A stretch of 64,000 nt of DNA, taken from NCBI RefSeq assembly GCF_037126465.1, contig NC_088204.1:17242804-17306803 (forward strand). The letters are read 5' to 3'. The translations under genes were made by a program, and so were the position numbers. This document shows, one piece after another, positions 1-12,800 of the stretch. The stretch is from Ornithodoros turicata (Eukaryota > Arthropoda > Arachnida > Ixodida > Argasidae). Numbering within the stretch: the first letter of the stretch is position 1; each line of letters begins with the position of its first letter. Below the pieces are notes generated by a model. The model was not told the DNA's origin. It ran no database searches and was given only the letters and a program-made list of their open reading frames with translations.

Positions 1-663
1 AGTCTGTATAGTGGGTTCATCAAGCTGAAAAATGTCGCTGGGGATCTCCTACCAACTGCTGCTTCGGCCGCATCGACAGTAAGGAAACAAAGGGGGAAAG
101 TGGGGTTTGAAAGTAGGAATGAGATCAGAGAAAATAGTCAAGCCTCAACCAGATTTACCTATCATGTCGATGTGCCGAAGCTGCAGGTTGCGCTGTGTGT
201 GTGTGACACGAGTTGTTGCTTTGCTCAAGAAGGGTTGCACTTATCCTTCAGTAAATGCAGGCATCGGCTTTCCTGAACTTCTAAGGGGCGATTTACCTCT
301 CGCGACTTCTAGACTTATGAAATTCCCGCAAAGCTTAGATAAGTCGAATCTGTACCTGCTTTCTCTTCCCACTCGTAAATATTCCATCATTTTTAACATT
401 TTCAGGGAATACTCTTAGCGCATCATAAAAAAACTATTTTGATTAACGCGTATGGTTGATAACACGCTCACCGCTGCCCAATAGACACAGCTAGTGGATC
501 ACGCCTTCCCACTAGCTTAGGCCCAGTGAGACACAACAAGTTGACAAGGTTTGAATTTACAAAGGCATTTTCCGTCCCGGTTTCGACTTATGCTTCCTTA
601 CGATGTTCGATACCGAAACTAACGCAATGGACGCTCGAAAAGAAATTGCTGCTCTGGTTGCTG
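1..663 (-). other. 3' UTR and downstream flank of the PAN-ZP gene
   Basis: Sequence after the stop codon on the minus strand. I see no AATAAA or ATTAAA on that strand, so the polyadenylation site is either non-canonical or outside the window. No repeat or second gene recognised. Confidence 0.5.
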
Positions 664-884
664 CTACGTCCTGAGAAAGAGTTCCGACTTGCTGGACACA
701 GAGGCTCGGCTGCTCGAGTGCATTGTTGCCAGGCGTTTCCTAGTAAGTCGCCACTTTCGGTTGACGAACAGCAACAGGCAACAGGCGCTGAAGATGACGA
801 GCTGTACGACGCCAATCAAGGTTGCCAGAGTGTAAACCACAGGCCTGGTGAGGCATATGCCGCTTGAGGTGCTCGCTGTTTCAT
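664..884 (-). CDS. Exon 12: transmembrane helix, cytoplasmic tail and stop
   Basis: A 221-nt terminal coding exon, residues 619-691. The acceptor GCGTGATTACAG completes the split GAT codon. A 26-residue hydrophobic run (VVYTLATLIGVVQLVIF, then SACCLLLFV) is followed by positive NRKWRLTRKR, fixing the tail in the cytoplasm, then a Ser-rich end SKSELFLRT and TAG at 664-666. Confidence 0.9.
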
Positions 885-3800
885 CTGTAATCACGCAAAT
901 AGAGAGAGGTCAACATGGAGTTCCTGGCTGCGTTTATCTTGCAGTTTCAATGTGTGTTTTGCTTTGTTTTGTTTTTGTTTTTTTAGCACAAGCGATTAAG
1001 CAACCGACGTATTAACACCAAGCGCGTTGGCAACTTCTCATGATTTTGACGTGCCAACCCTGGTACTAACCTAGTGCAGTGAACTAAAAAGCTGCCCTGA
1101 CAATCTACTTGCGAACCACCCGTATGCTCTTGTCCTTTCATCACAGTGCATTTGAGAGTGGGCCTATAGACACTGCACTGCCTAGCCAACTGTCATGTGT
1201 GTTTCTTGTCATTTACCGGCTATGACAAGAGCCTATCTGTCACCAATGTTAATTTTTCCCGACTCAATACTTTTTTTTCCGCTTATCGTCATGTAAAAGG
1301 GGGTGTTATTTAAGGATACACCCTATTTCAAGTCCCCGCAGGCTCAACAGAGCAGTGTAATAACTGTGTTTAAAAGGTAATAATGGTTGGGAGACGCCAT
1401 CAGAATCAGTGTTTTCAACGGCCATGAAATGGGGATCTTCTGTAAAATATGCCCTATGAAATGCTGCATTTTGTACAATAGACAATTGAGAGGGGTGTTT
1501 GACAAAACACGTCTCTGTATTGTGTGAAATGTACACCCCAAAGGTGTACGCCATAGGACAAGACATTTGCTCCCCAAAGGTGTGAAAGAAATTGTACATT
1601 TTCAAGCGAATTTAATTTACGACACATGGAAGCAAAAGAGGCCAGGTACTATACATTCTAGTTTACCGCTCGCAAGGGGGCTTCACGGCCAGTGCCATGT
1701 CCTTCCTTCTACTTCCTCCCTCCGTATTTCTTGAACGCGTGTCTCAGCATGACGGAAATATAAGGCGACACACCGGATAGGAGCCATCGTACATAACGGG
1801 TAGCAGCTTGCGCGGAGCCACGCGGACCGCCTGAGCTAGCAGATCGGACGTCTCCGGCAGCTGCCGCGCGCGCGTATAATAAGCGGGACGCAGCCTGCCC
1901 ATCCAACTTCCCAGTCGAAGCCAAGAATGCTGATCTTTCTATTATACTGCCATGTCTGCTATTCGCTTCGAGTAATATATACACGCTGATTGGGTCCATT
2001 TCTTCCGGAGCTCAATACTATCGGAGACGTTTGCTAATGTAGCACGAACGATGAAGCAGCAAGTGTGCGGCGTTTGGGAAGAGATAAGTTATGGCATTGC
2101 GAAGCAAGCATGTACTTTGATGTGATGTGAGCAGAAGTGAGTTACTGTGTGTGGTATGATTGTCATAGATTGGAGTAATGAAGGCGAATTTCTTCTTTCA
2201 TTCCGTGTTAGCACCGCACGGCAACTGTGGCTCTGAGCGGCGCACAGAGGTGGACCGATGGAGAGAGGACAGCAGGAAGGAGTGAAGGACAGGGGGGTTG
2301 GTATACCGTGTCCACCATATCAGAAACGAGGGCTAGCATCAGAAAATTGTACCGAAGTTTCCCGATTAGTTAGAATATACACCACGAGGGTAACCATACG
2401 TACGATGCTACTGGATTGTTACGCTTCAAGAGGTGCGCTACGGCACCGTGCCTTATTATGTACTTCCACACATCCTAAAGCGTTAGTGTTGTGCAAACGT
2501 TCTGATTTTTCGAATACCGAAGCGAATTGTTGTGTATTCGATTCATATTATGAACCCAATACAGAATTCTACATCCGAATTTCGAATCGAAGGAATACCT
2601 CTTTCAAAACGAATATATTCGAATTGTTCCAAAGCCTCCCCATTTTTTCTTCCCTCATCATCATCATCACCATCATCAAATCCGAAAAGGCCTCAAGAGA
2701 AGGTACAGAACAAAACGAGTGCAGCTTCATGCCAAGATCAGTGTGCATATATCACGTACATATGCTATATATTGAATGATACAGCATAATGTACAGCACA
2801 TGTGTTGTATATGTACAGAGGTCGTTCATGGTTAAGCGAGACTTCTATTTCTTTTTTAAATACAATGAAAAGTTCGGGAAGCATCACTCTACGTCAGTAT
2901 TCACTGTCGCTTACAGACACCGCTGCCATGTGTGCCATGCTGCCACCGCTGACACACTGGCCGAGTGGTTAGGTGGTTAGATACGGCGACTGTACATAGT
3001 GAAAGAATCAGACTTTCAGACTGAAAGGGGAAGGTGTCATGTGAAGACGACGACGTTGACTTAAGGCAGATCAGTCTGCGCGTGTGGTGTGATGTTTGGG
3101 GCAACAAAGCATTAACGTGTTCTCTCTCTCGGAGACGGTCGCTTTCTTCTGCGCACTCATCCAGGCGGACACACCAATGCATCGATGCATTTTGCCTAGA
3201 AACAAGTGGGCTGCTGTCGTAGCCACTGCAGGACATCTTTCTGGATGGTTTCATCTTTCCTCCAAGGTGCTCTTTAAGGGGCCCAAACAAACGGTAATCG
3301 CTTGTGGCTAAATCTGGGCAGTAACGGGCATGGGGCAAAATCTCCCAGCGTATTTCGGCCAGTGATGCCACCGTCAGATTCGCCGTGTGAGGCCGGGCAT
3401 TGTCATGAAGAATATTGACCTTTCCGGACAATATCCCAGGCCTTTTCTTGTGAATCGCGCTTCGCACGGCACCTTTTATCACGGCACGGGTAGTACTGCA
3501 CATTAATCGTGACCCCTTGCTCCAAGAAGTCCACATGGATGTCCCAGATGACAGTTCCCATGGTCTCTCCAGCAGACGGCTGCACTTTGCTTTTCTTTGC
3601 CGGTGGGGAAGCGTTATGTCGCCATTCCATACTGCTTCTTTTATCTCTGGGGTGAAATGATGCATCCAGGTTTCACCACGTGTGATGGTTGATTGCAAAA
3701 CTTCGTCCCCCTCAGATTGACACCGGTGCAGCAGCTGCTCAGAGACAGTCATGCGCGCTCCCTTCTGGTCACAAGTGAGCTGTCGGAGAACTCATCTTGC

Positions 3801-6800
3801 ACAGACTTTGCGGAGCAGCAAATTCTCGTGAATGATGGTCTCCACAGTGCCGACACTAATATTACGCTGGGCTGCAATATACCGAACTGTTACTCGCCGG
3901 TTCTCGAGGATGCCTTGCTCGACGCCTGCGATGTTCATTGGCGTGACTGCAGTCGGACGAAAGTGTCCGCGTGGATAAGAGTCAAAACGCAGGCTAACTG
4001 GCGATACATAGTGAAATGATTAAACCCCGAGACAACGAATACTGTCTCTGTATCCCTTGTCTCCGGGTTTAATTATTTTCATCGTGTCCATGTGGCTCGT
4101 CACCATATCACGTCCTTCGCCGACCTGTCTGCACCACTCGTACACTCTTCCCCTTGATATCGTCTGCTGCCCCATACTGTGCCTGTAATCTTTGCAAAAT
4201 ATCAGTCGGTTTGACGTTCTCCTTCACAAGGAACCTGACTATACATCGCTGTTCCACAGCTACATATATATTCTCGCCGCAATGATAGCTGCCGCTGACT
4301 CGAGAAGGATTGTACTTCGTCCTCCGAAAGTTTTATTCAGTAACATTTACTCAGCGCTTTTTCTCGAGCAAAAGTATTGGTTAACCTTGAACGACCCTTG
4401 TATATTGTATTGCCGGATTGCTGTACATGTATTCCGTTCGCGGTTATATAACTATTCCCTTCGTACTCACCTCGGTTTAAGATAACTTATCGCACAACCC
4501 CAACGAACAAGACTGAATTTCATCCCATATTATTGTAAGCTTGCGTTAAGGATTCTATGGCAAAAAAGCTTACCGCAACACAATGTCAATGACAACCACA
4601 AGAAAGAAAGGTATGCAAGTTGTAACATATTCCCGCTACGTTACCCATGCTGGGATGATATTGCAGAAAGCGTCCAGCAAAGTTACTTACCAGTCACTTT
4701 TGGCAAGTCTCCATTGCGGAATCCATCGGATGTTTGTGGCGCAGGGGTGAGGTTCTTGACTATAAAGAGAGCACTTTCCATGGTGACATCTGTGACAATA
4801 TCTCCCGTCTGGAGCTCGAAGGCATGCTTGTCCGCCGTAACAGGCGCCGGAGCAGACCGCCGGTGCAGGCGCCTTCCAGCACCTCGTCCAAGGTCGTTCT
4901 CTTCACCGGCGCACTTAGGCTGAAACATTCGTTCAACACCAGGGAACAGATGTAGTTGAGAGGATGTCACACATTGCCAGTGAGGCATAATGGATAGTGC
5001 ACGTGACCGGTAACGTTACACCTCGAACCAGTGACTTGTGTGAATAACAGCCCCCATGCCACGTGCCATGGAGTAGCTGGTCTCCATGTAGGTGGAGCCA
5101 ATTTTATCCGTTTTTTTTTCATAATCAGTCAATCAATCAGCCCCCCCCCCCCCACTGTGACGAGAAACGTGCAGTTTTCTTATTTGCCAGGCGAATAAAT
5201 CCGTTATCGGAAGAAAGGAATGGTGCCATCACATCGTTAACATCAACATCGGTTATACCGTACCCGCTTATAACGACTCGTGCTTTTTATGTTGTTTACG
5301 ACGCCAATACCTGCATCCTCGCAGTAGTTCTCACCGAATCACACAACAAGAACATATGAGCGGTGATGAACGATAAACTCGAAATTAGCTCTACCTTTTG
5401 GCATTGTGTCAAACGCTTTTAAATGCGGTAGTTTATAGGGCTCTCGTTGGGGTAAATTTTTGGCAAACATATTTGTGTTACGTGGCCCTAAAAACTCCCC
5501 ATTCATCATCTTATAATAAAGTTGTTGTTGTTCTTGTAACGGATGGACCTACACGGTGGCAGGCGCCATAAAGATGTCGCTTTCATAAAACGAAAGCAAG
5601 AGGTAGAGATTGAGGTTTCGATTGGTTGCTACCGTGGTACAAGTATGTAAGCTTGGAGTGAGGGTTTTTTTTTTTTTTTTTGCAACTTACGCAAAACATG
5701 TTCTTGAGTTGCGATGTAGTACAGTCACCTCTACTACGATACAACGATCATCGCACCGTCGACCGCAATTCGTATAGGCGCAATAAATAACTGCGAACAC
5801 TACACAAAAATAACGAAAAGAAACGAAAAACAGCATAAGTTTTCCGCAGCACACACTCCCATAGCCGACCACCATCAAACATCATCTTCCCCTCCTTTCC
5901 ATCAATAAACATCACAAGCAAACACCAACGGCAAATAAGAAAAAAAGAAACAAGGGACCACAGTAGAAGGACCACGAACCAACTTCCATTCACCCCTAAC
6001 CCGGAATCACAACAACGTATTCCATCACATCACGAACCCCACCGGAACATTCGCATCTTCTCTCCATCATACACTTTCTTTCTCCACTTTCTTTCTTTTC
6101 TCTCCATCATCATGCACTTTCTTTCCTCCACGCTAACGCAAACACTACGAGCGACGCCACGAATGCTGCTCGTATCCTCTCTGTTTGCCCAAGGAGCGCA
6201 CTCTTCTATTTCGCACGTCTCTTTCGGACACACACACACACACACGGCTTTCCCACAAAAGACAAGGAGTGCGAAAAGGAAAAGTAGTCACGCGTTGCGT
6301 AAGGGCCTTCTCCGTTCACACGCTAAGGATATAAAAGAAGAAGGCACCGAAACTGTGCTTATTCCTGTCGTAATCTAAAGCATAGTATAGGGGACACGAA
6401 CATTTGGTGGGAGGAGAGGGGCAGCACGCGAAAATTGCTCAGACAACTCTCCTCAGTCTCGTGCTGGGAATGCAAGTAATGCTCTCCCACGGGCTTTGAG
6501 GCTGGACATGCGTGCGGCCGAGACGGGGGTCCTTCACTCGGCGGACGTACGTGTCTCGGTGGGTGTGGGAGAGTGCCGGCTTGTGGTGGAACGGTACGGC
6601 GTGATTAGGCTATTTGGTTTCGCGAGGGGGGCTTCGCATTAAATGCGAGCGCATAGAAGAAGAAGACGTTTCAGCTGTATGTTCTGGAAACGTGGTCGTA
6701 TTTGAATGCCTGCCCAATGTGGAGACAGCGTAATTACCAGCTTCGCAGAATTACCTGATTAGGAAGCTGAAAAAATTGTGAATAGTGGATAATTGTGAAT

Positions 6801-9800
6801 GGTGGGCTTCTAGTGAACATGTCAATAGTGGACTTCTGAATAGCGAACATGAGCGAACACTTACTATCGTGTGCTTCGTATGAACTATGTGTCCTGGGAT
6901 AATTGTGAATAGTGGATAATTGTGATTAGTGGACTTCTCGTGAACATGTGAATAGTTTACTTCTGAATTGAGAAAATGTGAATAGCGAATAGCGAACTTG
7001 CGAGTAGAGCGCATGAGAAGTATTTTTTTGAGAATGGGGAGTGTGTGTGTGTGGGGGGGGGGGGGTTATGTTAGGAGTAAATTGGGAAACGAGTTCATTT
7101 CCTCTTCTTTTTCTTTCCGTACAAACAAACAAACAAACAAACTTACTATCGTGGTTTTCGACTCAGCTTAACTTAGCGGGAAATTTTCAAAGAACATTTC
7201 CGATTCCTGTCTCTATAGATGGTGACCAGAGTACACTTCGTAGGATGTAGCTCCATGCGACAGGGTTTTACAGGATGCGACGGGGATATTCCTAGCAACC
7301 CAGAGTTCAATGAGCGCAAGTGTGGCGTGGATTATCGAGCAGACGCACGAATAACAGCGAAACCGAAACTATCCTCCCTCTTACGTCGCTCTGCGAGCAC
7401 GAATCAGCTTGCAAGATACTTACAGGAGGGCAGACATCGAGGCAAAAGGACACAGTCATCTGGAACTTGACAGTGCTGTCCGAAGCGAAGCGAAATGCCT
7501 GGAACGGCGCTAGCAATGACTTGGAAGAAGGCTCCCGCTCGAATCCAGGAAAGACAGATGGCTCCACGGGGCATCTGCAATAATAAAAGCGTCCTTATTC
7601 TCCGAGACACGCGTTCTTCCAAACTCATTTGTGCCAGCAGTACCGAAAGATGAGACAGGCGGAGGCATGAAACACCTGCCGCACCGACTAAGGATGATGT
7701 GTTTTTTTTCTCTCTCTTTTGCATGTTGTTGCTGAGCAATGATTGATTGCCATCTTCGCAGCCTATATGCATTAACAACCTTGCTGAAGACGACACCTTG
7801 CAAAAGCTCTGGTAGTGTGGCAAGACTTGTTGATGCAGACAGTGCATCCTGAATTCGCGTAATGGAGTTCCTCGATCTGAGTAATCTATCACGCTTATCG
7901 CTCCTGTATGTCATCAACGTGCACGTATATGAAGAATGCAGTGCGCAAATGCAATCTACACTTCGGTATGAGGGCTCATTGACGTGCACTTTTTTTTTCT
8001 CTCTCTTTCTCTATCGTCCGACTAAAGTCTACGGTGCCGGTCTTTTTCCACGGATCGCTTGTCCGTACCGCCACACATTCCCCTTCCCCTTTTACCTTTC
8101 CTTTTTTTCTGCCAATAAATTCCCCCACCCCTCCCCGCCACACATACCGCATTCCCTATTCTGTTCTATGCTCCTAATATGCCCTATTCGCGGAACAAAC
8201 GGAAGATTTCCTCGGCAGTGACACGCGGCTCGTGAAAACGTAAAACGAATATATATATATATATATATATTTGGATGTATAACACGTAAGGAGGGTCGGC
8301 CATTTGTGTGACGACATGCTGCACGTGCCGCGCAGGGCAGGACTGCGGATAATTTGGGCCACCTGGGGTTCCTCTGACGTGAGCCGGAAATCTCCGACAC
8401 ACGGTGCTGGAAGCAATGTTTACCTCGCCTTTAGTTTAGTCTTTCAACAGCTCCGCGAACTTTAATTTGTCCGTGTGCGGTCGGCTGAAAATCATGAAGC
8501 AACTGACGTGAAAAATGGACATACAGGACGGACACCGAGAGTGCACGGATGTTGGACTGTCTCTAGCGTTCGTTTTTCTATTTTTTTTTTCTTTTGCGTG
8601 TGCACAAAAGGTCATATTCGCCTGGAAGACCACTATTGCTCTAAGACTAGATCAATCCCCGTACAACGATATCGCTATTCTTCACGCTTCCCCTACATTC
8701 CCGATATACTAGAAGCGAAAGACAGCCGACGCGATAATGCCATGGCAAGCCACACAAAACGGCCCGCATTCACCTCAGAACATCGGTACTTATATGTCCA
8801 GAAGCTTAAAAACGAAATCACGCCGTACGAGATCGAACACTTTTGAAAACCTTGCCGCGGCAAAAGCGAAATAATAGTGACCCCTGACAGGCCATCGTAA
8901 AAGACAACGAGCAGAAGGGTTAACGCAACAATCTCTTCGTGCGGGACACGCCGTGATAAGACCGTAGATCCATATTTTCCCCGGTGTGTTAGGAACACGT
9001 CTGCTGTGTCATTTCCTTTCTGCAACGACCGCGCTCTTTTTACCCCGCTGTATAGTGGTGCCATTTATCTCAATTGTGCATCTCAACCAGTGATTCAAAA
9101 CCTGACTCTGGAAGCCATTACGTGCAATTCCAGCCGTTTCAAACGGCAGATACGTCTGAAGGCCACGCGCGATTGGGTTCCTCTGCTGCTGCTGCTGGTC
9201 CCTGTAATTTCAACCCGCCGTTGGAACGCGCTCGAAAATGTGTTTCGTCGGACATTTTGCGTCGCGTGTCTCTGCGCGTCTTCTCTTTTTCTCGCGTATG
9301 CGTGTAGTTTCAGGGAAGCGTTATTTGTATCTGTGCATTTCTTTAATGCCTCGCTGTTTCCAGCCTCGGTTTCTTCGAGACATTGCATTATTTTACGGGA
9401 GCGACTATGAAGGGGCACTGTAAAGTGTAAAAATTTCTCCACGCGAGCATTTTTTCACTTTAGTGGTCCTTTAATAACGTTTTCAGCGAAGCAATTGGAA
9501 ATCTCGGGACCAGAGTAAAGAAGAAAAACTGTGAATATAATTTTCTTCCGTCACGGGGTTTTTAGTGAGTTTTAGTGGATAGTACGCTTTCGCCTTTGCG
9601 TAGCATTTTCTTTTTCTTTTTTTTTTTTTCCTTTGCCGACTTCAGGGGGAACTGTGCCGACGTTCGCCTGGAAAGTCTTCGGAAAAGCCAGGGAAAACCT
9701 CAGATAGCACAGCCGGTGGTATATAGGATTCGAACCCAGCACCTCCCAGTCTTCAGCACGACCGTGGCTGCCACCAACCAGCGGGACGCCGTAATCCGCT

Positions 9801-12800
9801 CGGCCATGCCGCTGGTCTTCGCGTACGTAAGGGACAGCGTTGGTGGTTATGCGCACGCGCAAAGCATAAAAGCATAAAGAGAGCTTCGTGCATTGCGGAG
9901 GACTACCACGCTATCCCTTGCATACGCGAAGGCTATAGCGTACGATGCACCAAAACTCTCTATTATTCGTATCGCGTACCTTTGAAAAGGTTGCGACGTT
10001 TCGCCCTATAAGTTAGAAAAGTAAATGCATAAAGATGAGTGCGGTGCGGGTATACCCGCGGGTACCCGCGCAAATTTGTTCTTTGCGGGTACACATTTCG
10101 GTGCCATCGCGGTTCGCGGGTAAGGTGCGGGTAGACCCGCACTACCTCCGCGGAATACGCGGGTATGCCCGCAATACCCGCAGGCGCAAAACCAACCCGT
10201 CGGATTTTGGTGTATTACCCGATTCATGGCGAACATTTGGCCCAAAATACTTTCCAGACATTCCATATCCAACTCATCGTCTCAAAATAAAGTTGTTGTT
10301 GTTGTTTGCCACATAGGGTTAAGTTTGGCTATCTTTCGACACCAAGACTGGTACACTTCGCATCAGTAAGCTGTGTAAACATGTGAGCAGTGGCCACAGC
10401 GTACGCGTTGGAAAAATGGCTCGCTAACGGACAGTGTCCTTAGCATCAATAAATCATTTCGTGCTGTCACGATCATGTGGCATAACTGAAACATCCGTAC
10501 GCATTGGGCTGCGGGTATATCGGCGGGTATGCGGATAGGCATTGGGATGTGCGGGTGCGGATGTGGGTTGTGCCCTCGCGGGTGCAGTGCGGTTGCGTGT
10601 ACGAATTTTCATACCCGCACTCATCTCTATAAATGCAAGATACAGTTGGTATTTACATCGGTGTGAATTCGTATTCCCAGTTTTACAGGAAAGAGTGTAA
10701 TAGAGAGGTGTCATAGAGTGTAATAGAGCCGAAGAAAATCGATACCGCAAATATCGAACTTCATCAGGCTCTGACATCACTGCAGGTGTCTCCGCCAGTG
10801 GGGCAGCGCGGGAGGGGTCGAGTGCTTACGGCTACCAATGGGAACAATGTCAGTATAGCTCTCGCTCCTGTGACGTCAGAGCTTGACGAGTACATGTGTT
10901 CGAGGTTCTATATCTCGCCAAGTACGACACGTAGAAGAATAATTCTTTTTTTCTCTCTCTCTCAGTGTGTATGCTGTGACGTTTAGTACGATGGTTGCAT
11001 TTATGCAATGAAAAGATGGTTGGCCGGTTCTCCAAAGCAATGAATGCGCTACTATAGCCGCAAAGGTAGCCACTCGTAGACGTTGGCTTCCTCTGTGACA
11101 GGTCGAAGAAGACAACATTGCGACTTCCTGTGTCCACGAAGCGAATGAGGGAGGGGAGGCATCGAGCAGGCCTTCTTTGACCTATCTGGCCTCGTCAGTA
11201 TATGGTGGGCAGATAACACGATAATCAAAACAAGACCCACCACACATATTGTATATAGTTTCGGTAGTGGAAGGAACCTACCCTTTATCGTCGAGGAGTA
11301 GGATTGTTTCACTTCCTTCGCCGCTTTTGGCCGTCAACGTGCTTCCAAATATGCCGAACACAGCTGAAAAAAGCATTGCGTTCTCATGAGTCAATGCATG
11401 AGACGTTAGAACGTAGATAAACTGCACAAACTTTAATATGCGATAATATTGCTGAAGTTTTGTTTTTCTTAAAAGACGTAAGAAAATCGCAGTACAGGGA
11501 TGAAACAAATGTGAAAGGACGACACTGGCAAATAAGAGCTAAATAAAAAATAAATAAGAAAATGATAAAGCAAAATAAGGAATAAATAGGAACAAAATTG
11601 TTCTTATTTATTGTTGTTGCTGTTTGTTCATGATACCACCAGATGGTCCTTAGGCCATTATATGACGGAGTGGATGTACAGCTCCGGTCAACCTTAATAA
11701 TAACACTGGAAAAAATCGGTCTGATTTCCCAGCGCGATAACAGCCACCCCTGGTGCACTGGGGGAATGTTAAGTGAACAAAATCGTTGCGTTAAACTACC
11801 AGAATAATTTTGTTCAATTACGATTTCCTCCTAGCCCCAAGGGTTGCTGTAATCGCGCTCGGGAACGAGACCACATTTTTTTCCAATGTTATTATTAATG
11901 TTGACCGGAGCTGTACATGTGAAGTACATGTGCTGACAATGTCTACAGAGCCAATACACAATGAACAATGCGAAATAGGGTATTTAATACAACTTATATG
12001 CACGTGAGACAACAGTGCAGTAGAATTAGCGTTTATTTATTTATCTTTACCGTTCAATCGATATCAAATGGAAAAACGACGCCTCAAAGGTGTTGTTCGC
12101 GCGCAGATTAACTTGAATTTACAATACCAATTACAGTAACTTGTATTTAAAAGGAGTTCTCAAGTGCAAGCATTCCTCCTGGCGGAATGAAATATGCCGT
12201 TACCTTGAGAGCAATACAAAGGAACAGGGGTCCCTCCGTCCAGTCGTACGTGGTTTACGTTCCCCCTTTATGATTTCGCATTGCCATGCCATGGCAGTAC
12301 ACAAGGCGTCTATTTATCGCATAAGAGTAAAGAGAGAGAGAGAGAGAGATACCAGACACACGTTTCAAATATGCAGCTCGGGTAAATTTAAGAACTCCGT
12401 CGCAGTCGCGAACTTCGAACGCACCATGCAAACATAAACGCCCTCACACAGAAAATAAAGGAAAGAAACAAAGAGAGAGAGAGAGAAGAAAGCGGTTCCA
12501 CGGAACGTGACCTTTGCTTACTCTTTTCGTGGTCTTCACATTTATAACTCAACATCAACCCTGCATGGAAACGTGCGTGGAGACAGAGAAAACGTGCCTT
12601 CTGCCCTGAAGCCATTTTCTCGAACTTTAAAAGTGAACGAAAATGTAAGCGAAGAAAAAGAAGGAACGAATGTTTCGCCAACCGGTGGAGAGACTATCGA
12701 TCGTGCTTCGTGCAAGCTTTCTTTAATCCTCATAAGATATGATTTAAACTTGACCGCTGCCAGCACGACTTTTCTCACTTCCTCTTTTTCTTTTGTCAAA

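Larger units (their letters stand above)
7575..11281 (-). other. Intron 9
   Basis: A 3707-nt intron carrying a TA microsatellite (8248-8272), a short TIR element (9408-9476), an inverted SINE (9608-9812) and a GC-rich hAT element (10030-10629). Several open stretches between 7575 and 9400 show no recognisable domain. Confidence 0.6.

Noticed and set aside
2258..2779. 173-codon plus-strand open frame
   Set aside because: Runs through a decayed AT-rich repeat and simple repeats, with no domain.
2945..3012. tRNA-like GGCCGAGTGGTTAGG
   Set aside because: Has an A-box look but no B box and no foldable acceptor; it sits inside the decayed mariner.
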